A stretch of DNA of 64,000 nucleotides from Demequina flava (GTDB lineage Bacteria; Actinomycetota; Actinomycetes; Actinomycetales; Demequinaceae), in NCBI RefSeq assembly GCF_000975035.1, contig NZ_BBRA01000001.1, positions 1,259,184 to 1,323,183 on the forward strand, given 5' to 3'. Shown here piece after piece: positions 34,576-42,885 of the stretch. The notes under the pieces were generated by a model that ran no database searches, had not been told where the DNA came from, and saw only the letters and a list, made by a program, of their open reading frames with translations. The translations under genes were made by a program, and so were the position numbers. Each line of letters starts with the position of its first letter. Positions within the stretch are counted from its first letter, which is position 1.

Positions 34576-34581
34576 TAGACT
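34576..34581 (+). promoter_or_regulatory. -10 box of purD, leaderless type
   Basis: TAGACT ends 7 nt before the GTG at 34589; no Shine-Dalgarno sequence lies between them. Confidence 0.55.
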
Positions 34582-34588
34582 CGCACGC

Positions 34589-35875
34589 GTGAAGGTACTC
34601 ATAGTCGGCTCCGGAGCCCGCGAGCACGCGATCGCCCGCTCCCTCCACCTCGACCCCGCTGTCACGGAACTGCATGCAGTCCCGGGCAACCCGGGCATCG
34701 GCCAGATTGCGCAGCTCCACACCGCGGATCAGAACGATGGCGCGTCTGTGGCCTCGCTCGCAACGAACCTGCGGGCTGACCTCGTCATCGTGGGGCCCGA
34801 GGCGCCGCTGGTAGCCGGTGTCGCCGACGCCGTGCGCGAAGTGGGCATCCCGTGCTTTGGGCCCACCGCCGAGGCCGCGATGCTGGAAGGGTCCAAGGCG
34901 TTCGCGAAGGACGTGATGGCCGCCGCAAAGGTGCCGACCGCCGAGCCGCGCGTGTGCACCACCCGTGACGAGCTCGATGCCGCGCTTGCCGAGTTTGGCG
35001 CCCCGTACGTCGTGAAGGATGACGGTCTCGCCGCGGGTAAGGGCGTCGTGGTCACCGAGGTGCTCGACGAGGCCACCGCGCACGGTCAGGCCATTTTGGA
35101 CGCTGACGGCACCATCGTGATCGAGGAGTTCCTCGATGGACCTGAGGTGTCGCTGTTCTGCATCTGCGACGGCGCGACGGTGGTCCCGCTACAGCCGGCG
35201 CAGGACTTTAAGCGCGCGTACGACGGCGACGAAGGCCTCAACACGGGCGGCATGGGCGCGTACACACCGCTGCCATGGGCTCCGATCGACTTGGTGGATG
35301 AGGTCGTCACGCACGTTGCCCAGCCCACGGTCGACGAGATGGCCCGCCGCGGCACGCCATTCCAGGGGGTCTTGTACTGCGGGCTCGCGCTGACCAGCAA
35401 GGGTCTGCGAGTTGTTGAATTCAACGCGCGCTTTGGTGACCCCGAGACGCAGTCAGTCCTGGCCCGGCTCGAGACTCCGCTTGCTGGGGTCCTGCTGGCT
35501 GCTGCCGAGGGGCGACTGCACGAGATCGACCCCCTCGTGTGGAGCGAGGACGCTTTCGTGACAGTGGTGCTCGCGTCGCACGGGTACCCCGAGTCCGCGC
35601 GCAAGGGTGACCCGATCACGGGCGCCGATGACGCGGATGGTATCGACGGCGCGCACGTGCTTCATGCCGGAACGGCGATCGACGAAAACGGCGAGTTGGT
35701 TGCCGCGGGCGGTCGCGTGCTGTCGGTCATTGGTCGTGGCGAGACGTTGGCCGATGCTCGGGCGCTTGCGTACGAGGCGCTCGGCAAGATTGACCTGCCG
35801 GGCTCGCACCACCGCAGCGACATCGCGCTCAAGGCCGCCGATGGCGAAGCGAATGCACGGGAGGCGCTCGCCTGA
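34589..35875 (+). CDS. purD: Phosphoribosylamine-glycine ligase (GAR synthetase)
   Basis: This ATP-grasp enzyme forms glycinamide ribonucleotide, step two of purine synthesis. Features of the 428-residue protein are KVLIVGSGAREHAIA at the start, FGPTAEAAMLEGSKAFAK near 91-108, YVVKDDGLAAGKGVVV near 141-156, PAQDFKRAYDGDEGLNTGGMGAYTP near 206-230 and VVEFNARFGDPETQ near 272-285. The GTG start fits the family N-terminus and the -10 box 7 nt upstream. The stop overlaps the purC start (TGATG), so purD and purC are co-translated. Confidence 0.97.
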   Translation: MKVLIVGSGAREHAIARSLHLDPAVTELHAVPGNPGIGQIAQLHTADQNDGASVASLATNLRADLVIVGPEAPLVAGVADAVREVGIPCFGPTAEAAMLEGSKAFAKDVMAAAKVPTAEPRVCTTRDELDAALAEFGAPYVVKDDGLAAGKGVVVTEVLDEATAHGQAILDADGTIVIEEFLDGPEVSLFCICDGATVVPLQPAQDFKRAYDGDEGLNTGGMGAYTPLPWAPIDLVDEVVTHVAQPTVDEMARRGTPFQGVLYCGLALTSKGLRVVEFNARFGDPETQSVLARLETPLAGVLLAAAEGRLHEIDPLVWSEDAFVTVVLASHGYPESARKGDPITGADDADGIDGAHVLHAGTAIDENGELVAAGGRVLSVIGRGETLADARALAYEALGKIDLPGSHHRSDIALKAADGEANAREALA

Positions 35876-36771
35876 TGCCCGGCCACGTCATTCCGCCCAC
35901 CGCGCCCGAACTCGAGGGCTGGCGGCACATCTACTCGGGCAAGATTCGTGACCTCTACGAGCCGGTGGATCCGCATCCTCGCGGGGACGTCGTGCTTGTT
36001 GTCGCGTCCGACCGCATCAGCGCGTACGACTGGGTTCTTCCCACGGAGATCCCCGGCAAGGGGGGCGTTCTGACGGGCCTCAGCATGTGGTGGTTTGACC
36101 GTGTGGTCGACATCGTCGACAACCACACCGTGGAAGCACCCGTGCCCGCCGAGGTCGAGGGCCGCGCAATGGTGTGCCAGCGCCTCACGATGTTCCCTGT
36201 GGAGTGCGTGGCGCGCGGCTATCTGACCGGTTCGGGGCTGGCCGAGTACCGCGAGTCCGGCACCGTGTGCGGCATCCAACTGCCCCCGGGACTGGAAGAC
36301 GGGTCCCGTCTACCCGAACCCATCTTCACCCCCGCAACCAAAGCCGAGGTTGGCGAGCACGACGAGAACGTGAGTTTTGAGGCTGTGGTGGCCAGCATCG
36401 GCCGGGAAGACGCTGAAGAGCTACGACGCCTGACCCTCGCCGTCTACGAGCGTGCCCACGAGATCGCCGCGGCGAAGGGCATCATCCTCGCGGACACAAA
36501 GTTTGAGTTTGGCCGCGACGGCGACGGTCGCATCGTGTTGGGTGACGAGGTCCTGACGCCTGACTCGAGCCGCTTCTGGCCAGCAGACACGTGGGAGCCG
36601 GGCAAGGCCCAGCCCAGCTTCGACAAGCAGTTTGTGCGCGACTGGCTCACGTCTGAGGAGTCCGGCTGGGACAAGAAGTCTGACTCCCCGCCACCGGCTC
36701 TACCCGCAGAGGTCGTGGACCGCACGCGCCAGCGCTACCTTGAGGCCTACGACAGGCTCGCCAAGCACTAG
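35875..36771 (+). CDS. purC: Phosphoribosylaminoimidazole-succinocarboxamide synthase (SAICAR synthetase)
   Basis: The enzyme joins CAIR and aspartate with ATP in purine biosynthesis. The 298-residue product has HIYSGKIRDLYEP at 19-31, VASDRISAYDWVLPTEIPGKGGVLTGLSMWWFD near 42-74, VECVARGYLTGSGLAEYRESGTVCGIQLPPGLEDGSRLPEPIFTPATKAEVGEHDENV near 108-165, and LADTKFEFGRD with LTPDSSRFWPADTWEPG near 204-250. The first codon overlaps the purD stop. A minus-strand membrane protein gene follows 7 bp after the stop. Confidence 0.97.
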   Translation: MPGHVIPPTAPELEGWRHIYSGKIRDLYEPVDPHPRGDVVLVVASDRISAYDWVLPTEIPGKGGVLTGLSMWWFDRVVDIVDNHTVEAPVPAEVEGRAMVCQRLTMFPVECVARGYLTGSGLAEYRESGTVCGIQLPPGLEDGSRLPEPIFTPATKAEVGEHDENVSFEAVVASIGREDAEELRRLTLAVYERAHEIAAAKGIILADTKFEFGRDGDGRIVLGDEVLTPDSSRFWPADTWEPGKAQPSFDKQFVRDWLTSEESGWDKKSDSPPPALPAEVVDRTRQRYLEAYDRLAKH

Positions 36772-36778
36772 CCGTGCG

Positions 36779-37507
36779 TTAGCCCCCGTAGTGGCCAACG
36801 TCGGGGTGGCCATGAGGTGCGTCCACGTCGACGCGCTTTCCGCCCACTGTTGGCACGCCCCAACCGAACTTGATGGATGCCAGCCGGATGGCGAGGATCA
36901 CCACGATCGGCACCCAAAACGCCACGGTGCGCGGTACGTCAAACCAGATCAGCACGCCATAGACGGCTGCGCCAGCGAGCGCGGCGGTCGCATAGAACTG
37001 GCCATTGCGCAGGACGTCAGGGACGTCGTTGGCGAGCATGTCGCGGATGATGCCGCCGCCCACGCCGGTCAGGACGCCCATTGTGGCGGCAATGAGCAGC
37101 GGAGCACCTGCGTCGATCCCGACACCAGTGCCGACGACCACGAAAACGGAAAGTCCAAGAGCATCGGATGCCTGCACAATGCGGAAGCGACCCAGACGGT
37201 CGGGCTGATGCCAGCGGGCAAGGAGCGCTACCGCGAGGCCGGTGACAGCACCGACGATCAGGAAGCTGGGGCTTTCAATCCAGAACACGGGGACGTCGAG
37301 GATGACGTCGCGGACCGTGCCGCCGCCGATCGCGACCATGCACGCGAGCACAACGGCGCCCACCAGGTCCATGCGCTTGCGCCCTGCCGCGACTGCACCG
37401 GAGATCGCGAACGCCACGGTCCCGATGTACTCCAGGACCGTGCGGAGCGTACCCAGTGCGGAGTCAATGATCTCCGGCGTGGTGGCGAGGTCGAGCAAGG
37501 CAGGCAC
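36779..37507 (-). CDS. TRIC/UPF0126 family membrane channel-like protein
   Basis: The 242-residue protein consists of two tandem three-helix repeats of the TRIC (trimeric intracellular cation channel, formerly UPF0126) family. Repeat 1 includes FAISGAVAAGRKRMDLVGAVVLACMVAIGGGTVRDVILD, and repeat 2 includes ASDALGLSVFVVVGTGVG and GVLTGVGGGIIRDMLANDVPDVL. The glycine-rich GGGTVRD and GGGIIRD motifs mark the pore helices. A short cytoplasmic tail is His/Asp-rich. Bacterial members are thought to pass monovalent ions or small solutes, though the physiological substrate is not certain. It starts with GTG and diverges from the lipoprotein gene. Confidence 0.88.
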   Translation of the reverse strand: MPALLDLATTPEIIDSALGTLRTVLEYIGTVAFAISGAVAAGRKRMDLVGAVVLACMVAIGGGTVRDVILDVPVFWIESPSFLIVGAVTGLAVALLARWHQPDRLGRFRIVQASDALGLSVFVVVGTGVGIDAGAPLLIAATMGVLTGVGGGIIRDMLANDVPDVLRNGQFYATAALAGAAVYGVLIWFDVPRTVAFWVPIVVILAIRLASIKFGWGVPTVGGKRVDVDAPHGHPDVGHYGG

Positions 37508-37654
37508 AACTGTGACCGATCTGTGTGGGGGAGGGCAGACCCATGGTAGTCAGCGCGCAGGGCTGGCGAGTACTTGCTAGGTTGACGGTGCTGATATTTC
37601 CCCGTCAGCGCTGGTGCAGGCGGGGCCGCTGAGGAACCGTGAAGGACGAACGCC

Positions 37655-38104
37655 ATGACCCGTCTCCGTATGCCCGTCGTGCTGGTCGCCGCTCTTGCGG
37701 CGGTGGCCCTGTCTGGATGTTCTCTCTTTGCCGCCGACGAGCCTGACTTCGACATGGCCGCAGGCGAGTGCGTGGTGGATGAGTCCATCACCTCGGACAC
37801 CCAGACCGAGATCGGCGAACTCCCAGTCGTCGACTGCTCCGAACCCCACCACGGCGAGGTGTACTACGCCGAGGTCATTGACGCCACGATATATCCCGAC
37901 AACATCGCGACCACGGTCGAGGAAGCGTGCTTGGAGAACTTCGCCGACTACGTGGGTGTCGAGTACGCCGAGTCGCGCTATTACATCTCCCTCATCTACC
38001 CATCGGAGACCACGTGGGACGAGGGAGACCGGCAGACGGCCTGCCTCATCACGGGCGATACGGACGAGGAACTGACGAGCTCCGTCGAAGGCTCGGGGGA
38101 GTAG
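37655..38104 (+). CDS. Septum-formation-domain lipoprotein
   Basis: The 149-residue protein has a signal peptide with lipobox LSGC (Cys22), so it is anchored to the outer face of the membrane. The mature part shows the same pattern as the protein at 20856-21521: AGECVVDE, VVDCSEPHHGEVYYAEVI, EEACLENFADYVG and a terminal WDEGDRQTACLI. Four cysteines are placed to form two disulfides. The ATG follows GAAGGACG. The domain's role is unproven. The gene lies just upstream of purS, which has its own promoter. Confidence 0.78.
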   Translation: MTRLRMPVVLVAALAAVALSGCSLFAADEPDFDMAAGECVVDESITSDTQTEIGELPVVDCSEPHHGEVYYAEVIDATIYPDNIATTVEEACLENFADYVGVEYAESRYYISLIYPSETTWDEGDRQTACLITGDTDEELTSSVEGSGE

Positions 38105-38115
38105 TCGCCTACCGG

Positions 38116-38121
38116 TAGACT
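38116..38121 (+). promoter_or_regulatory. -10 box of purS, leaderless type
   Basis: TAGACT ends 7 nt before the purS ATG at 38129. Confidence 0.55.
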
Positions 38122-38128
38122 TCGGCGC

Positions 38129-38377
38129 ATGGCCACGATCGTCGTTCACGTCATGCCCAAGCCCGAGATCCTTGACCCTCAGGGCAAGGCAGTCGGCAAT
38201 GCACTTCCCCGACTCGGATTTGAGGGCTTCGCGTCCGTCCGTCAGGGCAAGCGCTTCGAGCTCACGGTGGACGGCGACGTCACCGAGGAGACTCTCGCCA
38301 AGGCGCGTGAGGCAGCGGAGACGATGCTGTCGAACCCCGTCATCGAGGATGTCGTGGCCGTGGAGGTCGTTGACTGA
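38129..38377 (+). CDS. purS: FGAM synthetase subunit PurS
   Basis: The 82-residue protein is the small structural subunit of the three-part phosphoribosylformylglycinamidine synthetase. It bridges the glutaminase PurQ and the synthetase PurL. The pattern [40 protein letters not shown] is diagnostic. Its last base is the first base of purQ (TGATG overlap), which ensures equal synthesis. purL is not in this window, unlike the common purSQL order. Confidence 0.95.
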   Translation: MATIVVHVMPKPEILDPQGKAVGNALPRLGFEGFASVRQGKRFELTVDGDVTEETLAKAREAAETMLSNPVIEDVVAVEVVD

Positions 38378-39078
38378 TGGCACGCATCGGTGTGGTGACC
38401 TTTCCGGGCACCCTTGACGACCGCGATGCGGCCCGCGCGGTGCGCCTTGCTGGCGGCGAGCCCGTCAACCTGTTCCACACCGACCACAACCTGCAGAACG
38501 TCGACGCGGTCGTGCTTCCTGGTGGATTCTCCTACGGCGACTACCTGCGCGCCGGCGCTATCTCGCGCTTCTCGCCCATTATGGACGAGGTCGTGGACGC
38601 CGCCAATGGTGGAATGCCGGTCCTCGGAATCTGCAACGGTTTCCAGGTCTTGACCGAGGTGCACCTGCTGCCCGGGTCCATGATCAAGAACAACGACCTG
38701 CACTTCATCTGCCGCGACCAGGTCCTGCGCGTCGAGAACACCGACACTGCCTGGACTAACGCGTACATCACCGGCGAAGAGATCACGATCCCGCTCAAGA
38801 ACCAGGACGGCCAGTACGTCGCTGATGAGCGCACTCTCGACGAGCTCGAGGGAGAGGGCCGCGTGGCGTTCCGCTACGTGGGCGGCAACCCCAACGGATC
38901 GCGTCGCGACATTGCCGGCGTGACCAACGCCCGCGGCAACGTGGTGGGCCTCATGCCGCACCCCGAGCACGCGGTTGAGCCAGGTTTTGGCCCGGACTCC
39001 CGTGAAGGCGGCCGTACGGGCACCGACGGCCTGGGCTTCTTTGCTTCCGCACTGAACGCGCTGCTCGCTTCGGCCTAG
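38377..39078 (+). CDS. purQ: FGAM synthetase glutaminase subunit PurQ
   Basis: This class I glutamine amidotransferase of 233 residues supplies ammonia to PurL. The nucleophile Cys lies in [11 protein letters not shown] near 86-96, and the His-Glu pair in [11 protein letters not shown] near 192-202. [19 protein letters not shown] near 49-67 and [15 protein letters not shown] near 171-185 are PurQ-specific. Its TAG stop interlocks with the TAG stop of the convergent minus-strand gene in the tetranucleotide CTAG (39075-39078). Confidence 0.96.
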   Translation: MARIGVVTFPGTLDDRDAARAVRLAGGEPVNLFHTDHNLQNVDAVVLPGGFSYGDYLRAGAISRFSPIMDEVVDAANGGMPVLGICNGFQVLTEVHLLPGSMIKNNDLHFICRDQVLRVENTDTAWTNAYITGEEITIPLKNQDGQYVADERTLDELEGEGRVAFRYVGGNPNGSRRDIAGVTNARGNVVGLMPHPEHAVEPGFGPDSREGGRTGTDGLGFFASALNALLASA

Positions 39079-40151
39079 TACGACCGCCCGCGAAGGGCCG
39101 ATGCTGGCGTGGGTCCCGTGTGGTCCGGTGCCAAGCGGTCGCGTAGCTCGACAAACGCGTCGAAGGTGTTGCGGTTGAAGGCTGCGCCCAGCTGGTTGGG
39201 GATCGTGACGAGCACGGTGTCGGCACTCATGACGGCCTCGTCGTCGCGTAGTTCGGCTTCGATCTTGTCGAGGTCGCCCACGTAGGTCTTGCCGAATGTC
39301 GCGGTGAAATTGTCGATCTGGCCCACCTGGTCGCGGTTGGCGCCCATCTCGTCGCGCGCGAGCGTGGTGCCGAAGTAGGTGCGGGTGGCGTCGTCGAAAA
39401 TCGGCATGATCGAGCGGGACACGGAGACGCGGGGTGTGCCCTCGTGGCCCGCGTCGGCCCACGCCGTCCGGTAGGCGTCGATCTGACGCTGCTGCACAAC
39501 GCCGAGCGGCTCGCCGGAGCCACCCTCAACGAGCGTCGAGGACATCAGATGCATTCCAAGTGAGCCGACTCGCTTTGCAGACTCCTCGCCACCCGCGCCG
39601 TACCAAATCCGGTCACTAAGACCTGGGGACTGGGGCTGGATGGGGAGCTTCTCGCCGGCCCGCACGTGCGCACGCGCGCCCGGTGCGGCGATCCCGGCGC
39701 CAGAGATTGCCTCGCGGAAGCGGGCGATGCGCTCCGCAGAATCCTCGGCCGGCGACATGCCAACGGGGAGCGGGTATCCGAACTCTCCCGGGCCGTCGGC
39801 TGCGGGCTCCGGTGACCCACGGCTCACGCCGAGCTGGAGCCGACCATCTGCGATCAGATCTGCGGTCGCGGCAGCTTCCGCCATGTACAGCGGGTTCTCG
39901 TAGCGCATGTTGATGACGCCCGTGCCGAGTTCGACGCGGCTTGTGCGAGCGCCCATCGCGGCTAGTAGCGGGAATGGCGACGAGGTGTTTTGCTCAAAGT
40001 GGTGAATGCGGATCCAGGCGCCGTCCATTCCGGCGTCCTCGGCCGCCTCCGCCAGGGCGATGGTGTCGTGCATGAGGTCGCTCGCGGTGCGCACATTCGA
40101 GCCGGGAGCGCCGGAGAACCAGCCAAAGGACAGGAAGCCGATGTTGAGCAT
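39075..40151 (-). CDS. LLM-class flavin-dependent oxidoreductase
   Basis: This 358-residue luciferase-like TIM-barrel protein probably binds FMN or F420. Family landmarks are [13 protein letters not shown] at the start, [78 protein letters not shown], and the later [23 protein letters not shown]. It resembles uncharacterised actinobacterial oxidoreductases whose substrates are unknown. An in-frame GTG at 40175 with an AGGA site upstream could add eight residues. It is unrelated in sequence to the two monooxygenases of the 44-54 kb cluster beyond the common fold. Confidence 0.85.
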   Translation of the reverse strand: MLNIGFLSFGWFSGAPGSNVRTASDLMHDTIALAEAAEDAGMDGAWIRIHHFEQNTSSPFPLLAAMGARTSRVELGTGVINMRYENPLYMAEAAATADLIADGRLQLGVSRGSPEPAADGPGEFGYPLPVGMSPAEDSAERIARFREAISGAGIAAPGARAHVRAGEKLPIQPQSPGLSDRIWYGAGGEESAKRVGSLGMHLMSSTLVEGGSGEPLGVVQQRQIDAYRTAWADAGHEGTPRVSVSRSIMPIFDDATRTYFGTTLARDEMGANRDQVGQIDNFTATFGKTYVGDLDKIEAELRDDEAVMSADTVLVTIPNQLGAAFNRNTFDAFVELRDRLAPDHTGPTPASALRGRSY

Positions 40152-40189
40152 GCTGTGAGAACGCTCAGGCCGCACCCACGATTCCTGAT

Positions 40190-40975
40190 CTAGCCGGACT
40201 GTCTGCTCGGGAGCGTCAGGATCTCCGCACCGTCGTCCGTGATCGCGATTGTGTGCTCGGTGTGGGCGGTCCGGCAGCCGGTCTCGCTACGTAGGGTCCA
40301 CCCGTCATCCGGGTCGGTAATGAGTTGGTTCGTATCCGCCATCACCCATGGCTCTAGCGCGAGCATGAGGCCGGGCTGGAGCTTGTAGCCGCGCCCCGGC
40401 CGCCCGTTGTTCGGGACGTGCGGGTCCTGGTGCATGGTGGTGCCGATTCCGTGCCCGCCAAACTCCATGTTGATCGCGTACCCAGCGGCTGTGAGCACCG
40501 CGCCTATCGCGTGGGAGAGGTCGCCGATGCGAGCACCGGGCTTGGCGGTGGCGATTCCCGCCGCGAGGGCGCGCTCCGTGGTGTCGATCATTCGTTGGTC
40601 TTCCGGTGAGCCGGCTTGCCCGACCACAAAGCTGATGGCCGCGTCCGCCGCAATGCCCCGGAGCTTGACCGCGAGATCAAGAGTGAGCAGGTCGCCGTCG
40701 GCCAGTCGGTAGTCGCGCGGCATCCCGTGGAGGACTCCATCGTTGACGGCTGTGCAGATGTAATGACCGAAAGGCCCCTGGCCAAATGCCGGCGCGTAGT
40801 CGACGTAGCAAGACTCGGCGCCGGCGCTGAGGATCATGTCCTTGGCCCACTGGTTGATGTCGAGCAGGTTGGTGCCTACGCGCGCTCGGCCGCGCAGTGT
40901 GTCAAGGATGTCCCCAACGAGGCGGCCCGTACGCCGGGCTTGATCAACCTCGGAAGTGCTCAGAATCTCAATCAT
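40190..40975 (-). CDS. map: Methionine aminopeptidase, type I
   Basis: The metalloenzyme removes the N-terminal methionine of new proteins. In this 261-residue form the dinuclear metal ligands are in LLTLDLAVKLRGIAADAAISF (two Asp), GGHGIGTTMHQDPHVPN (His), LMLALEPWVM (Glu) and SETGCRTAHTEHTIAI (Glu). There is no N-terminal SH3-binding extension. The ATG at 40975 (MIEILSTSEVDQAR) is chosen because it lies 7 nt after TATAGT and matches the family start. It is divergent from the HTH gene across a 46-bp promoter region with paired TACCGGT sites. Other map copies may exist elsewhere in the genome. Confidence 0.93.
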   Translation of the reverse strand: MIEILSTSEVDQARRTGRLVGDILDTLRGRARVGTNLLDINQWAKDMILSAGAESCYVDYAPAFGQGPFGHYICTAVNDGVLHGMPRDYRLADGDLLTLDLAVKLRGIAADAAISFVVGQAGSPEDQRMIDTTERALAAGIATAKPGARIGDLSHAIGAVLTAAGYAINMEFGGHGIGTTMHQDPHVPNNGRPGRGYKLQPGLMLALEPWVMADTNQLITDPDDGWTLRSETGCRTAHTEHTIAITDDGAEILTLPSRQSG

Positions 40976-40982
40976 TCCAATA

Positions 40983-40988
40983 ACTATA
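40983..40988 (-). promoter_or_regulatory. -10 box of map, leaderless type
   Basis: TATAGT on the minus strand ends 7 nt before the ATG at 40975. Confidence 0.5.
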
Positions 40989-41007
40989 CCGGTCATGTAA
41001 TACCGGT
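40987..41007. promoter_or_regulatory. Paired TACCGGT sites between map and the HTH regulator
   Basis: TACCGGT occurs at 40987-40993 and 41001-41007. The ACCGGT cores are self-complementary and centred 14 bp apart. They lie between the two divergent -10 boxes, so they are a plausible operator for the adjacent HTH protein. Confidence 0.5.
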
Positions 41008-41009
41008 AC

Positions 41010-41015
41010 TAGAAT
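41010..41015 (+). promoter_or_regulatory. -10 box of the HTH gene, leaderless type
   Basis: TAGAAT ends 6 nt before the ATG at 41022. Confidence 0.5.
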
Positions 41016-41021
41016 GCTGTC

Positions 41022-41294
41022 ATGGTCAGACTCCCACTTACCGCTGAAGAGATTGAGCGTGGCCAGCGCCTAGGTGCCTTGTTGCGGCAGGCCCGCGCTG
41101 AACGCTCCATCCTTGAGGTCGCGCTCGACGCCGGAGTGTCGCCAGAGACGCTACGCAAGATCGAGACTGGTCGCGTGGCCACGCCAGCCTTTTCGACTAT
41201 CGCTGCGGTCGCGGCGGTGCTCGGTCTTTCCCTCGACGATGTGTGGGCGCAGGTCGCGATACCTATTCGCGAGCCCATGGCCGTGAGTTCCTGA
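41022..41294 (+). CDS. XRE-type helix-turn-helix regulator
   Basis: The 90-residue protein is essentially one Cro/C1-type HTH domain: ERGQRLGALLRQARAERSILEVALDAGVSPETLRKIETGRVATPAFSTIAAVAAVLGLSLDDVW. The first helices carry GxxLGxLLRxAR, and SPETLRKIE is the recognition helix. It has no sensor domain. It diverges from map, and paired TACCGGT sites lie between the two starts, so it may control both promoters. A link between a HTH regulator and methionine aminopeptidase is not something I can place in a known pathway. Confidence 0.85.
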   Translation: MVRLPLTAEEIERGQRLGALLRQARAERSILEVALDAGVSPETLRKIETGRVATPAFSTIAAVAAVLGLSLDDVWAQVAIPIREPMAVSS

Positions 41295-41342
41295 CCCCAG
41301 CGACGGTGCCCCGGACCGGTGTCATGCGCCAGGATGGAGGGC

Positions 41343-42848
41343 ATGACCGACGCCGCTCAGCAGCCTGACCCCCGCACGGGACGCCGCTCGCCCGAGGAGC
41401 TCGATGAGTTCCAGCTCGCGGAGACGCGTCCCGACTTTCGCGTCGACATTGAGCGCATCCGCTTCTCGCCGTACTTCTCGCGGCTGTCTGCAGTCACGCA
41501 GGTCATCTCGCAAACCGGCGCCGGGCTCGCGGTGCATAACCGCCTCACGCACTCGGTCAAGGTTGCCGCGGTGGCGCGCGCGATCGCGATGCACCTTCAT
41601 CGCGATGAGGGGCCCGTCGGGCAATTAGTCGGCGAGCTCGGTGGCTGCGACCCCGTGGTGGTGCAGGCCGCCGCCAGCGCGCACGATGTTGGCCACCCTC
41701 CTTTCGGGCACCTCGGCGAGCGTGCGCTGGACCGCCTGGCCCGTGACCGCTTTCGGCTTCGCGAGGGCTTCGAGGGCAATGCCCAGACCTTCCGCATCCT
41801 CACCCGCCTCGACGAACACGACACCGCAGGGGTGGGCCTCAACCTCACTCGTGGCGTGCGCGCGGCCGTGCTGAAGTATCCGTGGTTGCGCGGCGAGGGT
41901 GGCGACCGTCGCGGTGCGGCCAGCGACAAGTTCTCGATGTACGTGGTCGATGTGGACGATGCTCGGGATGCCTTGACCGCTTATCCCAAGATCGAGGCGG
42001 GTCAGCAAACGCTCGAGTGCTCCGTGATGGACATCGCTGACGACATCGCCTATTCGCTGCACGACCTCGACGACTTCTACCGCGCAGGGCTCCTCAACCA
42101 GGCGACCATCGCGGGAGAGTTCCGCGAGTGGCGCCGGGACCTGGCGGAATTGCGCGAGCTCGACGAGGCGACGCTCAGGGACACGGCGCGCTCGCCCGGC
42201 CACTCGCTCGAACTGCTCTGGCGACGGCTGGAAGACCGCGATCCCTGGATCGCCAACGCGGATGCCTTTGACGCCGCCGTCGAGCGCGTCACCGAGGAGG
42301 TTGTCGAGGGCCTGCTGACCGTGCCCTTCGACGGTTCCCTCGCCGCCGACCGCTCGCTCGCCCGCTTCACGACCGACTGGATCCGCCACCTGCAGTCCTC
42401 GGTCGAGGTGCACCGGGACCCCGCACACCGCTCGGGTCACGTGTCGCTTAACCAGCGCGCCTGGCACGAGGTCGCCGTCCTCAAGTTCCTCCACGAGCGA
42501 TTCATCCTGGACCGCCCCGATCTCGCCGTCTACCAGCGGGGACAGGCCAGCCTGATCGAGCGCTTGGTCGATGGCTTCGCCGCGTGGCTCGACGACGATC
42601 ACGACGCCCGGCGTGCGCCGCGAAGGCTCATCGATCTCGTCGACATGGCCACCGAGGACTACATGCGGATCCTGCACGAGGAGCCGCAACTCCTGCCCAC
42701 CGTGGACGAGGTGGAACTGCGCCGTCGCGCAGCCGGCCGCGGCATCATCGACTACGTGGCCGCCCTCACCGACGCCCAGGCCACCCATCTCGACGCCATG
42801 CTTGCCGGCCGCACCGAACGCTTGTGGGACGCGGGGCAGGGACTGTAG
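41343..42848 (+). CDS. dgt: Deoxyguanosinetriphosphate triphosphohydrolase-like protein
   Basis: This 501-residue HD-domain dNTP triphosphohydrolase probably removes triphosphate from dGTP or other dNTPs and so controls nucleotide pools. The HD metal ligands are H70 in HNRLTHSVKVAAVARAIA and the H114-D115 pair in ASAHDVGHPPFGHLGERALD. A further Asp lies in DIADDIAYSLHDLDDFYRAG. EGNAQTFRILTRL near 140-152 is also conserved. The ATG at 41343 is preceded by GGAGGG at very short spacing and by a CAGGAT hexamer 7 nt away, so it may be leaderless. A copy of the iterated GGCCGATGCTGG motif follows its stop. Confidence 0.92.
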   Translation: MTDAAQQPDPRTGRRSPEELDEFQLAETRPDFRVDIERIRFSPYFSRLSAVTQVISQTGAGLAVHNRLTHSVKVAAVARAIAMHLHRDEGPVGQLVGELGGCDPVVVQAAASAHDVGHPPFGHLGERALDRLARDRFRLREGFEGNAQTFRILTRLDEHDTAGVGLNLTRGVRAAVLKYPWLRGEGGDRRGAASDKFSMYVVDVDDARDALTAYPKIEAGQQTLECSVMDIADDIAYSLHDLDDFYRAGLLNQATIAGEFREWRRDLAELRELDEATLRDTARSPGHSLELLWRRLEDRDPWIANADAFDAAVERVTEEVVEGLLTVPFDGSLAADRSLARFTTDWIRHLQSSVEVHRDPAHRSGHVSLNQRAWHEVAVLKFLHERFILDRPDLAVYQRGQASLIERLVDGFAAWLDDDHDARRAPRRLIDLVDMATEDYMRILHEEPQLLPTVDEVELRRRAAGRGIIDYVAALTDAQATHLDAMLAGRTERLWDAGQGL

Positions 42849-42885
42849 CCAGCATCGGCCCGCTCCAATCCCCGATACTGGTGAC

